From positions 496,001 to 560,000 of the forward strand of contig NZ_LMQI01000004.1 in NCBI RefSeq assembly GCF_001424125.1: a stretch of 64,000 nt of DNA, written 5' to 3'. The DNA comes from Cellulomonas sp. Leaf395 (GTDB lineage: Bacteria; Actinomycetota; Actinomycetes; Actinomycetales; Cellulomonadaceae). Both the position numbers and the translations under genes were made by a program. The notes beneath the pieces were generated by a model that saw nothing but the letters and a program-made list of their open reading frames with translations, was not told where the DNA came from and made no database searches. Below are positions 1 through 8,334 of the stretch, piece by piece; the first letter of the stretch is position 1; every line of letters starts with the position of its first letter.

Positions 1-1698
1 GCCGCCGGAGGCGAACGCGGCGAACGCGGCGGCCATCGTAAGCGGCGCGACCCCGTCCGAGCCGAGCACGTTGGCGGGGAGGACCTTGAAGGGCTCTCCG
101 GTGTTCGCCTGGTGGACGCCCAGCGAGGTGGCCGTGTCGATCATCCCGCAGAGGTCGATCTTGGTCGCCATGGCGATGTACCCGGAGTTGACCGAGTTCT
201 TCGTCGCGTCGAGGACCGACATCACTGCGCCCTTGCCCTCGGCGTTGCCGAACTTGTACGGCGCGCCGGCGAGCCTGGTGCACGAGGCGTTGAACGCGGA
301 CATCGGGTACTGCATGGGCTTGCCGTCGATGATCTCGTTGAGGCTGTGGCCTTCCTTCAGCCACTGCGCGAGCGTGAACGGCTTGAACGTCGAGCCGGGG
401 GCGAACCCCTTCGAGGCGCCGTACGCGGCGTCGGTGTTGTAGTTGACCGCGTCCTCGCCAGGGCCGGGGGTGGAGGTCGGGTTGAACACGGTGGTCTGCG
501 CCATCGCGGTGATCTTGCCGGTGCCGGGCTCGACGACAGAGATCGCGGACTTCACGCCGGACGCGTCGCCGACCGGGACGCCTGCCTTGACCTCGCCGTC
601 GGCGGCGGCCTGCAGGCGGGGGTCCAGTGTCGTGGTGATGGTGAGTCCGCCGGTGTAGAGCAGGGCCTTGCGCGCTTCCCTGTCCGGACCGAACGCGGGG
701 TCGTTGAGGATCACCTTGGTGGCGTAGTCGCAGAAGTAGCCGGACCCGGCCACCACGTCACCTGCCGTCATGCAGCCCTGCTTCAGGGGCTGGATGTGCA
801 TGGTGTCCGGCAGCGGCGTCGCGACGCCGGCGGCGTACTCCTCGTCGGTGATGAAGCCCTGCTCGTTCATCAGCGTGAGGACGCGGTCCCGGCGGGTCTG
901 GGAGGCCGCGGGGTTGAGCACCGGGTCCCACTTCGTCGGGCTCTGCGTCACACCGGCGATCGTCGCGGCCTCGATGTAGTTGAGGTCCTTGGCGGACTTG
1001 CTGAAGTAGTAGTTCGCGGCGGACTCCGCCCCGTACACCGACGCCCCGAACGGCGCGATGTTCAGGTACTTCTCGAGGATCTCGTCCTTCGTCATCGTCT
1101 TCTCGAGCGCGATGGCGAGCTTCGCCTCCCGCAGCTTGCGGGCGTACCCCTCGGTGCCCTCGGCGCCACGGGCGGCCTGCATGGCCTCGAGCCGCTCGGC
1201 CTCGGTCTCCTTCGCCAGCGCGGCGTCGATGAGGACGTTCTTGATGTACTGCTGGGTGAGCGTCGACGCGCCCTCCTGGCCGCCGTCGGAGTCCGCCTGG
1301 TTCTTCACGAACGCGCGGAACATGCCCCGGGGGTCGACGCCCACGTGCTGGTAGAACCGCTTGTCCTCCGTCGCGATCACCGCGTGCTGCAGCAGGGGCG
1401 AGATCTCGGTGAGGGGGACGATGACCCGGTTCTGGTCGTAGAACGTCGCCAGCAGCGTGCCGTCCGCGGCCTTGATGACCGACTTCTCGGGCAGCCGCTT
1501 CTGCGCGAGCTCGGTGGGCAGGTCGTCGAAGGCCGTGCGCGTGATGTCGGTCACACCGTTGGCGACGGCCACTCCGGGCAGAACGAGTCCGGCGGCGAGC
1601 ACTCCGGACACACCCGCGACGAGCGCGAACGTGAGCAGGAGGGCCACCGCCTGGAAGAAGTTGACCTGTCGGCCGCGCTGGCGCGCAGGGTTCGGCAT
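1..1698 (-). CDS. ponA: Class A penicillin-binding protein (transglycosylase/transpeptidase), 3' end outside window
   Basis: Bifunctional peptidoglycan synthase at the cytoplasmic membrane; 566 codons are visible and the reading frame runs off the window start. After a short basic N-terminus there is one membrane anchor (about residues 12-38). The glycosyltransferase domain follows, with the EDKRFYQHVGVDP block carrying the catalytic Glu. The penicillin-binding domain shows the SxxK motif as STFK (Ser436, Lys439) and an SxN motif as SVN. The KTG motif would lie beyond position 1. The ATG at 1698 sits directly before the basic segment and membrane helix. It is divergent from the WhiB gene, as ponA2 is beside whiB4 in mycobacteria (established synteny). 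The assignment is secure; which ponA paralogue it is rests on position only. Confidence 0.93.
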   Translation of the reverse strand, partial: MPNPARQRGRQVNFFQAVALLLTFALVAGVSGVLAAGLVLPGVAVANGVTDITRTAFDDLPTELAQKRLPEKSVIKAADGTLLATFYDQNRVIVPLTEISPLLQHAVIATEDKRFYQHVGVDPRGMFRAFVKNQADSDGGQEGASTLTQQYIKNVLIDAALAKETEAERLEAMQAARGAEGTEGYARKLREAKLAIALEKTMTKDEILEKYLNIAPFGASVYGAESAANYYFSKSAKDLNYIEAATIAGVTQSPTKWDPVLNPAASQTRRDRVLTLMNEQGFITDEEYAAGVATPLPDTMHIQPLKQGCMTAGDVVAGSGYFCDYATKVILNDPAFGPDREARKALLYTGGLTITTTLDPRLQAAADGEVKAGVPVGDASGVKSAISVVEPGTGKITAMAQTTVFNPTSTPGPGEDAVNYNTDAAYGASKGFAPGSTFKPFTLAQWLKEGHSLNEIIDGKPMQYPMSAFNASCTRLAGAPYKFGNAEGKGAVMSVLDATKNSVNSGYIAMATKIDLCGMIDTATSLGVHQANTGEPFKVLPANVLGSDGVAPLTMAAAFAAFASGG

Positions 1699-1933
1699 GC
1701 CGTCAGGGTAGTCGGACGCTCTGTCACACCCTGGAGAGAACGGCCTCAGCAGCCCCGACCTGCACGGGACCTGCACATCGGCGCTGGACCTCTCCTGACC
1801 CGGTCGCACGTCCACCTGACGATATGACCCGAACGGAGTCTCGCCAGGAAGGTGCTCGGACCAGTAGTTTCCCGGCAGGACTCGGGTGCGGATGCCACGG
1901 CACGCTCCCGTCGGCGTGCTCGGGAGGACATGA

Positions 1934-2224
1934 GTGACCACGGTTGCGCAGGACGCGCACTGGACAGCGCTCGCAGCGTGCGGGACTGGCAAGCTCGCGC
2001 CCGACGCGCTCTTCGTCGAGGGTGCTGCCCAGCGGGAGGCGCGCTCGGTGTGCACCGGCTGCCCCGTCCGGCTGGCATGCCTGGCCGACGCGCTCGACAA
2101 CCGCATGGACTTCGGCGTCTGGGGCGGCATGACGGAACGCGAACGGCGGGCCCTGCTGCGTCGCCGACCCGAGGTGCGGTCCTGGCGCAACGAGCTCGTG
2201 GGGAACGTCGTCGACGCGCTGTGA
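1934..2224 (+). CDS. whiB: WhiB-family iron-sulfur transcriptional regulator (WhiB4/WblA-like by synteny)
   Basis: Small (96 aa) [4Fe-4S]-binding redox-sensing regulator found only in Actinobacteria and their phages. The four cluster cysteines are Cys16, Cys40, Cys43 and Cys49 (C-x23-C-x2-C-x5-C), followed by the GVWGG turn (61-65) and a basic C-terminal tail (REPRR-like RERRALLRRR). The start is GTG at 1934, preceded by GGGAGGA at 1922-1928; an ATG five bases upstream is out of frame. Its position next to a class A PBP and in the same block as RidA, Crp and Nth matches mycobacterial whiB4 and streptomycete wblA. The WhiB family is certain; the subtype is inferred from neighbours. Confidence 0.93.
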   Translation: MTTVAQDAHWTALAACGTGKLAPDALFVEGAAQREARSVCTGCPVRLACLADALDNRMDFGVWGGMTERERRALLRRRPEVRSWRNELVGNVVDAL

Positions 2225-2262
2225 GAGCGCTCCGACACGTTCCCGGGCCCTAGGGTGAGCCC

Positions 2263-2421
2263 ATGGCAACGACGTGGGAGTACGCGACGATTCCGCTCAT
2301 CATTCACGCCACGAAGGCGATCCTCGACCAGTGGGGCGCCGACGGCTGGGAGCTCGTCCAGGTGATCCAGGGACCGGACGCCGGCCTCGTGGCCTACCTC
2401 AAGCGGCCCAAGGAGTCCTGA
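2263..2421 (+). CDS. DUF4177-like small protein
   Basis: A 52-residue protein with the compact DUF4177 signature: WEYATIPL near the start, GADGWELVQV in the middle and a C-terminal YLKRP. Its molecular function is unknown. It lies 38 bases after the WhiB gene and its TGA (2419-2421) shares a base with the ATG of ridA (TGATG), so the two are almost certainly translationally coupled. In actinobacterial genomes a similar mini-gene often precedes ridA in this block (recalled, not checked here). The length and the overlap make it a real gene. Confidence 0.8.
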   Translation: MATTWEYATIPLIIHATKAILDQWGADGWELVQVIQGPDAGLVAYLKRPKES

Positions 2422-2915
2422 TGGGGGCCGCCGCCCGGCTCGCTGACCTGGGGCTGGATCTGCCCGAGGTGGCGCTGCCTCTCGCGGCCTACGTGCCCGC
2501 AGTCCGGTCCGGCGCCTACGTCTACACCTCCGGGCAGCTGCCCCTCGTCGCCGGCGCGCTGCCGGCCACGGGCAAGGTCGGCGTCGGGGACGGTCTGGTC
2601 TCCCCGGACGACGCGGCCGGGTACGCGCGGACGTGTGCGCTGAACGCGCTCGCCGCGGTCGCCGCGGTGGTCGCCGCCGAGGGCGGACCGCAGGGCACCG
2701 ACGCGCTCGACCGGATCGTGCACGTCACCAAGGTCGTCGGCTTCGTCGCGAGCGACCCGGCCTTCACCGGTCAGCCCGCCGTCGTCAACGGCGCCAGCCT
2801 GCTGCTGCACGCCGTCCTGGGTGACGCAGGCGTGCACGCGCGGTCGGCCGTGGGCGTGGCGGTGCTGCCGATGGACGCCCCGGTCGAGGTCGAGATCGTC
2901 GTCGAGCTGGCGTGA
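2421..2915 (+). CDS. ridA: RidA family (YjgF/YER057c/UK114) protein
   Basis: 164-residue protein of the RidA fold. Family members hydrolyse reactive enamine/imine intermediates made by PLP enzymes such as threonine dehydratase, in the cytosol. Visible features are the YVYTSGQLPL segment, the ALAAVAAVVAAEGG helix and the IVHVTKVVGFVASDPAF strand that shapes the trimer cleft. The usual C-terminal catalytic Arg (as in RIAVGVAxLP) is replaced here by the RSAVGVAVLPMDAPVEVE segment, which retains an Arg. The ATG at 2421 overlaps the upstream TGA. The gene converges on crp with only 4 bases between stops. Confidence 0.88.
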   Translation: MGAAARLADLGLDLPEVALPLAAYVPAVRSGAYVYTSGQLPLVAGALPATGKVGVGDGLVSPDDAAGYARTCALNALAAVAAVVAAEGGPQGTDALDRIVHVTKVVGFVASDPAFTGQPAVVNGASLLLHAVLGDAGVHARSAVGVAVLPMDAPVEVEIVVELA

Positions 2916-2919
2916 CGGC

Positions 2920-3597
2920 CTAGCGGGCCCGTCGTTCCAGGCGCTCCACGTCGAGCAGGACGACCGCGCGCCCTTCCCGGCGCACCCAGCCGCGGGCGGC
3001 AAAGTCGGCGAGGGCCTTGTTGACGGTCTCCCGCGACGCGCCGACGAGCTGCGCGAGCTCCTCCTGCGTCAGGTCGTGCGCCACCCGGATCCCCTCGTCG
3101 ACCCTCTCGCCGAACCGGGTCGACAGGTCCAGCAGCGCCTTGGCGACGCGACCGGGGACGTCCGAGAACACCAGGTCGGCGAGCGCCTCGTTGGTGCGGC
3201 GCAGCCGTCGGGCGAGCGCCTGGAGCAGGTGCTGCGCCACCGTCGGCTTGTCCTGGAGCCAGCGGATCAGGTCGCTGTGCCCGAGCTCGAGCACCACCGC
3301 GTCGGCGACGACGGTCGCGGTCGCCGTGCGGGGGCCGGGGTCGAAGAGGCTCAGCTCGCCGAACATCTCACCCGGCCCGAGGACGGCCAGCAGGTTCTCG
3401 CGGCCGTCGTTCGAGCGTCGGCCGAGCTTGATCTTGCCCTCGCGCACGACGTAGAGCCGGTCGCCGGGCTCGCCCTCCTGGAACAGGGCGTCGCCGCGGG
3501 CGATCTCGATCGGCTTCATCGTCGCGACGAGCGTCTCGGACGCTTCCGGGTCGAGCCCGGCGAACAGCGGCGCCGACAGCACGATGTCGTCCTCCAC
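2920..3597 (-). CDS. crp: Crp/Fnr-family transcriptional regulator (actinobacterial Crp/GlxR type)
   Basis: 225 aa, the normal length for the family. Residues about 5-120 form a cyclic-nucleotide-binding beta-roll with the phosphate-binding cassette FGELSLFDPGPRTATATV. A dimerisation helix follows, then a winged helix-turn-helix with LTQEELAQLVGASRETVNKAL. The start is GTG at 3597 behind a GAGGTG at normal spacing. In mycobacteria and corynebacteria the orthologue in this same block is a cAMP-responsive global regulator of carbon metabolism, so it probably influences the sugar importers in this window too (inference). The 124 bases upstream (3598-3721) must hold its promoter. Confidence 0.92.
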   Translation of the reverse strand: MEDDIVLSAPLFAGLDPEASETLVATMKPIEIARGDALFQEGEPGDRLYVVREGKIKLGRRSNDGRENLLAVLGPGEMFGELSLFDPGPRTATATVVADAVVLELGHSDLIRWLQDKPTVAQHLLQALARRLRRTNEALADLVFSDVPGRVAKALLDLSTRFGERVDEGIRVAHDLTQEELAQLVGASRETVNKALADFAARGWVRREGRAVVLLDVERLERRAR

Positions 3598-3721
3598 GGG
3601 GACACCTCACCTCTCTGGCCGCACCCCGGTTCATCCCGGACGGCATCGTTCACGATGGAGACGGTCGGACCGGCCGCTGGTCAGCGGCCTGATCCGCACT
3701 CAGTCTGCCCCATGGTGGGTG

Positions 3722-4132
3722 TCATCCGCGGCCCAGGGGCTCCGGCAGGCCGGCGACGGCGATGCCGGGGTCCGCCGCGAGGCGGGTGATGAGCCGGTCG
3801 GTGGCCCGCGTGAGCGCCTCCTCCACGCCGGCGGCGTACGTGGAGAGCTGCTCGTCGAGGGCTCTCAGCTCGCCCAGGCGGTCGACAGCCTCCGTCCCGG
3901 CGTCGAGCACCGCGGCGAGGTCAGCGGGGCGGGGGACGTCGAGACTGACGTCGAGCGGCAGCTGGAAGGCCATCTCCTCGCCGAGGGCCTGCGGGCGGGC
4001 TGCCTGCGCGACCGCCAGGTCCAGGCGGGCGCGGACGAGCCGACGCCACCACGCGACCCTCGCGTGCTCGGCGCGCAGCGCGCGCCGGTCGAGGCGGAGA
4101 TCATTGACCCGTTGCTCGACGGGTGACGTCAT
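3722..4132 (-). CDS. RsiG/AmfC-like helical protein (putative anti-sigma factor)
   Basis: 136-residue protein, predicted mostly helical, with no signal peptide or membrane segment. The N-terminal helical pair contains SPVEQRVNDLRLDRRALRAE followed by WWRRLVRARLDLA. This resembles the helix of RsiG (annotated as 'aerial mycelium formation protein'), whose E-x3-S-x2-R-x3-Q-x3-D motif binds cyclic-di-GMP. Here the Arg and final Asp (Arg30 and Asp38) fit, but Ser and Gln are replaced. The start is taken at 4132 because GGAGGA lies 9 bases upstream; the longer ATG at 4159 has no ribosome-binding site. It is divergent from nth. The function is inferred from weak similarity. Confidence 0.45.
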   Translation of the reverse strand: MTSPVEQRVNDLRLDRRALRAEHARVAWWRRLVRARLDLAVAQAARPQALGEEMAFQLPLDVSLDVPRPADLAAVLDAGTEAVDRLGELRALDEQLSTYAAGVEEALTRATDRLITRLAADPGIAVAGLPEPLGRG

Positions 4133-4310
4133 GGGGGCAGGTCCTCCTCGGACAGGCATCTCGAACGGGCGCCGTCGGTGGATTCGGTCCGGTGCGAGCC
4201 GACCTTGAGCGTGCAGGCCCGGGTGCGGCTGCAGATCACTCCAAGGGAGCAGCGCCGCAGGTCAGAGGCGCCCCGAACGGGTGTGGGCGACGGGTCGTAG
4301 GCTGCCGATC

Positions 4311-5030
4311 GTGACTTCAGGAGACGCCGGGCCCGACTCCGCCGGCAACGAGTCCTCGCTCGCCCGCACACGGCGCGCGCGCCGGGTGGACCGGGTCCTG
4401 GCCGTGCGCTACCCCGACGCGCACTGCGAGCTGGACTTCACCTCGCCGTTCGAGCTGCTGGTCGCCACCGTGCTCTCCGCCCAGACCACGGACGTCCGCG
4501 TGAACCTCACCACCCCGATCCTCTTCGCGCGCTACCCGGACGCCGCGGCGCTCGCGGCCGCGAACCCCGAGGAGGTCGAGGAGATCCTGCGGCCCACCGG
4601 GTTCTTCCGGGCCAAGACGAAGTCGGTCATGGGGCTGTCCCGGGATCTCGTCGAGCGGTTCCACGGGGAGGTTCCCGGGCGGCTCAAGGACCTCGTGACG
4701 CTGCCCGGGGTCGGACGCAAGACGGCCAACGTGGTGCTCGGCAACGCGTTCGGCGTCCCCGGGATCACCACGGACACGCACGTCATGCGGCTCTCCAGGC
4801 GGCTCGGCTACACCGCCAGCGAGGACCCGCTGGTGGTCGAGCAGGAGCTCGGCGCGCTGCTGCCCCGCAAGGACTGGACGATGGCGTCGCACCGGTTGAT
4901 CTTCCACGGGCGGCGCACCTGCTTCGCCCGCAGGCCCGCGTGCGGAGCGTGCCCGGTCGCAGCGATGTGCCCGTCGGCGGGGATCGGTGAGCTCGACCCC
5001 GTGCGAGCGCTGGCGATGGTCAAGGCGTGA
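4311..5030 (+). CDS. nth: Endonuclease III (DNA glycosylase/AP lyase)
   Basis: Base-excision repair enzyme that removes oxidised pyrimidines and cleaves the abasic site. 239 aa. The helix-hairpin-helix [12 protein letters not shown] carries the catalytic Lys137, and TTDTHVMR carries Asp155. A C-terminal [4Fe-4S] loop has Cys204, Cys211, Cys214 and Cys220 in the exact C-x6-C-x2-C-x5-C spacing. GTG at 4311 is preferred over the upstream GTG at 4281: a TAGGCT -10-like box ends 7 bases before it, a typical actinobacterial leaderless arrangement. It converges on the next gene with 3 bases between stops. Confidence 0.95.
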   Translation: MTSGDAGPDSAGNESSLARTRRARRVDRVLAVRYPDAHCELDFTSPFELLVATVLSAQTTDVRVNLTTPILFARYPDAAALAAANPEEVEEILRPTGFFRAKTKSVMGLSRDLVERFHGEVPGRLKDLVTLPGVGRKTANVVLGNAFGVPGITTDTHVMRLSRRLGYTASEDPLVVEQELGALLPRKDWTMASHRLIFHGRRTCFARRPACGACPVAAMCPSAGIGELDPVRALAMVKA

Positions 5031-5033
5031 GCG

Positions 5034-5975
5034 TCACACCGTCACCGGGGCGACCTCGCGCAACCACGTCAGGAGCAGGTCGGTGACGAGGTCCGGCGCC
5101 TCCTCCGCGGGGTAGTGCCCGGCCTGCGGCAGCAGCTCGAACTGGTAGCGCGAGGCCACCACCGCGGCGGTCTCCTTGGACAGGGCTGCGCGGGACGCGG
5201 GTCGCAGCCCGTCCCGACCTCCGTGCACCTGCAGGACGGGGAGCGTCCGGGTGCTCTCCTGCAGCGTCGCGTGGTAGCGGCGACCGTCGGGACGCGGCAT
5301 CGAGCGGACCAGCCAGCGCAGCTGCTCCATCTGGCTGTGCGCCGCGAAGGGCACGCGTGCCGCGGAGCGGTACGTCGTCTCCGCGCGCGGGTCGAGCCAG
5401 CCCGGGGCGCCGCCCCACTCGCGCAGGAGCCGGACGACCAGGTCGCCCTCCATCAGTGCATGCTCGGGCCACGACGGCAGCTGCACGAAGGCGAGCCGTC
5501 GCAGGGCCGACGGGCGCACGGCGCGACGTGGGTGCCCGCGGGTGTCCAGCGGGTGCGGAGCCGCCAGCGCGGCGACCGCGCGGACCCGGTCGGGCTGGAG
5601 CCCGGCCATCGCCCACGCGATCTCGCCACCCGTGCCGCTGCCGACGATCGCCGCATCCGTGGCACCCAGCGACTGGATGACGCCCGCGACGTCGGCGGCC
5701 AGGGTCGGGACGTCGTACCCGACGGGCGGCTTGTCCGAGCCGCCCGTGCCCCGCACGTCCATGGCCGCCACGCGGTAGCCGGCGTCGGCCAGGGCAGGCA
5801 GCTGGTGGCGCCATGCCCACCAGAACTGCGGGACCCCGTGCAGGAGCACGACCAGCGGGGCGTCACGGTCGTCGGGGCCGGCGACGGCCACGTGGAACCG
5901 GGCGCCGTTCGCGGCCACGTAGCGGTGCTCCCAGGGGCCGTCGATGAGGAGCGAGGCGGAGTCGACGGTGCTCAT
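5034..5975 (-). CDS. Alpha/beta-hydrolase (EphE-like) with atypical nucleophile elbow
   Basis: 313 aa with a complete alpha/beta-hydrolase fold: oxyanion segment LLHGVPQFWWAWR, the MDVRGTGGSDKP loop, and C-terminal HGGRDGLRP and AGHYPAEEAP carrying the usual acid and His. At the elbow, where epoxide hydrolases read GHDWGG and esterases GHSMGG, this protein reads VGSGTGG. The nucleophile position (Gly114) is therefore glycine. It is similar in position to mycobacterial ephE beside nth. ATG at 5975 follows a TAGGTT box by 8 bases, suggesting a leaderless mRNA. Either it is catalytically unusual or it is a non-enzymatic family member. Confidence 0.8.
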   Translation of the reverse strand: MSTVDSASLLIDGPWEHRYVAANGARFHVAVAGPDDRDAPLVVLLHGVPQFWWAWRHQLPALADAGYRVAAMDVRGTGGSDKPPVGYDVPTLAADVAGVIQSLGATDAAIVGSGTGGEIAWAMAGLQPDRVRAVAALAAPHPLDTRGHPRRAVRPSALRRLAFVQLPSWPEHALMEGDLVVRLLREWGGAPGWLDPRAETTYRSAARVPFAAHSQMEQLRWLVRSMPRPDGRRYHATLQESTRTLPVLQVHGGRDGLRPASRAALSKETAAVVASRYQFELLPQAGHYPAEEAPDLVTDLLLTWLREVAPVTV

Positions 5976-5986
5976 CGGTGCCGAAC

Positions 5987-7267
5987 CTACCCGCTCAGGT
6001 CGATGTCGCGTGAGGTCCTGCCCGCCACGTGCGCGTGATGTCGGTCGCGCTGGTACAGGGCAGCGCCGCCGAGGATGGCCGCCACGAGCGACCCGACGAG
6101 CACGGAGACGACGACGTGCTCGTCGTGCGGGCTGCCGGCGCCGAACGCGAGCTCGCCCACCAGCAGGGACACGGTGAAGCCGATCCCACCGAGCAGACCG
6201 ACGGCTCCGACGTCCAGCCAGCCGAGACCGGGGGCGAGCGCGGCACGCGTGAACCGGGCGACGAGCCAGGTGGCGCCGAGGATGCCGAGCGGCTTGCCCA
6301 CCACGAGCCCGAGGGCGACGCCCTGGGCCACCGGGTCGGCGAACGCGGTCTGCAGCGTCCCCACGCTGAGGGTCACCCCGGCAGCGAACAGCGCGAACAC
6401 GGGCACGGCGATGCCGGCGGACAGCGGCCGCCACGCGTGCTCCCACCGCTCGGCGAGCGACTCCTCCGGCAGGCTGGTGAGTCGGAGCGCCCGCCGGGTG
6501 GCCTCCGGCGTGGCCGGGACGACGAGCCCGAGCGCGACACCGGCGATGGTCGCGTGGACCCCGGACGCGTGCACCGCGGCCCACGCGGCCAGGCCGAGCG
6601 GCACCAGCAGCCACCCGCTGACCCACCCCCGCCGGATGGCGAGGGCGAAGAGGACGACGGTCGCCGCACCGACGCCGAGCCAGAGCGCGGAGACCGACTC
6701 GGTGTACACCGCGCCGATGACGATGATCGCGAGCAGGTCGTCGACGACCGCGAGCGTGAGCAGGAAGGCACGCAGCGCGTTCGGCAGGCTGCGCCCCACG
6801 ATGGCCAGGACCGAGACCGCGAACGCGATGTCCGTCGCCGTCGGGACCGCCCACCCGCGCGCGTTGCCGTCGGGAGAGGACAGGTTGACGGCGAGGTAGA
6901 TGCTGGCGGGGACCAGCATGCCGCCGACCGCGGCGACGATGGGCACCACCGCCGTGCGCGGGTTGCGCAGCTCACCTGCGACGATCTCGCGCTTGAGCTC
7001 GAGCCCGACGACGAAGAAGAAGATCGCGAGCAGCCCGTCGGTCGCCCAGGTGGCCAGCGTGAGGTCGAGGTGCAGGGCAGCCGGTCCGACCACCGTGTCC
7101 GACACCGCGGTGTACGACGCGGGGCTGACGTTGGCCCAGAGCAGGGCGATGACGGTGCCCGCGAGCAGCAGCGCACCGCCGACGCGCTCCTCGCGCAGGG
7201 TGTCGAGCAGGTTGCGTTCGGACGCCGGGGAGAGGGCGGCGAACAGGCGGCGGGCGGGCGTGGGCAC
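5987..7267 (-). CDS. nhaA: Na+/H+ antiporter NhaA
   Basis: 426-residue integral membrane antiporter that extrudes Na+ in exchange for protons. About 11-12 hydrophobic helices are visible. The ion-binding residues are present: TATDIAFA with Asp146, and VVDDLLAI with Asp176/Asp177, equivalent to Asp133 and Asp163/164 of the E. coli protein. GLELKREI near residue 90 is also typical. The start is GTG at 7267 behind GGAGG with 5-base spacing. It lies 11 bases downstream of the alpha/beta-hydrolase start on the same strand, so the two may be co-transcribed. Confidence 0.95.
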   Translation of the reverse strand: MPTPARRLFAALSPASERNLLDTLREERVGGALLLAGTVIALLWANVSPASYTAVSDTVVGPAALHLDLTLATWATDGLLAIFFFVVGLELKREIVAGELRNPRTAVVPIVAAVGGMLVPASIYLAVNLSSPDGNARGWAVPTATDIAFAVSVLAIVGRSLPNALRAFLLTLAVVDDLLAIIVIGAVYTESVSALWLGVGAATVVLFALAIRRGWVSGWLLVPLGLAAWAAVHASGVHATIAGVALGLVVPATPEATRRALRLTSLPEESLAERWEHAWRPLSAGIAVPVFALFAAGVTLSVGTLQTAFADPVAQGVALGLVVGKPLGILGATWLVARFTRAALAPGLGWLDVGAVGLLGGIGFTVSLLVGELAFGAGSPHDEHVVVSVLVGSLVAAILGGAALYQRDRHHAHVAGRTSRDIDLSG

Positions 7268-7318
7268 GGGGACCTCCGGCTGGCTCGGGACGTGCCCTCG
7301 CGTCAGGCTAGGGGACGG

Positions 7319-8047
7319 TCAGGCGTCCGCGGGCTCGGGGACCTCGCTGCGACCGTCGACCGCGCCGCGGCGGTCCTTGGGCGGGTCGAAGCGATAGCCG
7401 ACGTTGCGGACCGTGCCGATGAGCTGCTCGTGCTCGGGCCCGAGCTTGGCGCGGAGGCGTCGCACGTGCACGTCGACCGTCCGGGTGCCTCCGTAGTAGT
7501 CGTAGCCCCAGACCTCCTGGAGCAGCTGGGCGCGGGTGAACACGCGGCCCGGGTGCTGGACCAGGTACTTGAGGAGCTCGAACTCCTTGTAGGTGAGGTC
7601 GAGCGGCCGGCCACGGAGCCGGGCGGTGTAGCCGCCGGCGTCGATGGTGAGCTCGCCGGACGAGATCTCCTGCGGCGCGTCGTCGTATCCCGCGGTGGCG
7701 GCACGCTCCATGACCAGCCGGAAGCGCGTCTCGACCTCGGCCGGGTTGGCTGTCTCCAGGATGATGTCGTCCGCGCCCCACTCGGCCGTGACGACCGTGA
7801 GGCCGCCCTCGGTGAGCACGAGGATCAGCGGGACCGTCAGGCCCGTGGCGCGCAACAGCCGACAGGTGGTCCTGGCGGTGACCAGGTCGCGCCGTGCGTC
7901 GAGCACGACGATGTCGGCGTCCGGTGCGTCCACGAGGGCCGAGGGTTCGACCGGGAGCACACGGACGCGGTGGGACAACAGACCGAGGGCCGGGAGCACC
8001 TGGGCGGAGCCCCCGGACGCTGGAGTGAGCAGCAGCAGATCTGCCAC
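7319..8047 (-). CDS. glnR: GlnR-type nitrogen response regulator
   Basis: 242 aa OmpR-class regulator. The receiver domain is the atypical GlnR kind: it opens with ADLLLLTPA and has VVLDARRDL around the conserved Asp, [19 protein letters not shown] and [15 protein letters not shown] winged helix DNA-binding domain follows from about residue 130, with [20 protein letters not shown] and [14 protein letters not shown]. GlnR is the orphan global regulator of nitrogen genes in actinomycetes. The start is GTG at 8047 behind GGGAGG. It may control the ureide locus and asparaginase in this window, but I could not find a convincing GlnR site there. Confidence 0.9.
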   Translation of the reverse strand: MADLLLLTPASGGSAQVLPALGLLSHRVRVLPVEPSALVDAPDADIVVLDARRDLVTARTTCRLLRATGLTVPLILVLTEGGLTVVTAEWGADDIILETANPAEVETRFRLVMERAATAGYDDAPQEISSGELTIDAGGYTARLRGRPLDLTYKEFELLKYLVQHPGRVFTRAQLLQEVWGYDYYGGTRTVDVHVRRLRAKLGPEHEQLIGTVRNVGYRFDPPKDRRGAVDGRSEVPEPADA

Positions 8048-8334
8048 CTGGGACCTCCCCGCGTGCGAGTGGGGGCAACGGTACCGCGCGGCCCGCCCTG
8101 GTCGTGCCCGGTGCCCGAGGGATGGCGCGTGTCACCAGGACGGGTGACCAGGTGCGAGGACCTCGAGAGACAAAGGCATGAGTGACGCGAGCGACGCGAG
8201 AGACGGACGGCGCCGGGATGCGACAATCGGCGGCGTGCTCCTCCCCTCCCAGCAGACCGGTCGCGTCAGCGCGCGCACGGCACCGATGCGCGACGGTTCG
8301 CTCGTGACCCCGGTCGCGGGACGGTAGGGGATCC

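Noticed and set aside
8178-8327. Possible 49-aa gene upstream of the membrane protein at 8335
   Set aside because: It has an ATG and ends 8 bases before the next gene, but shows no family motif, no good ribosome-binding site and no clear codon bias. The 287-base gap is more simply the glnR promoter region.
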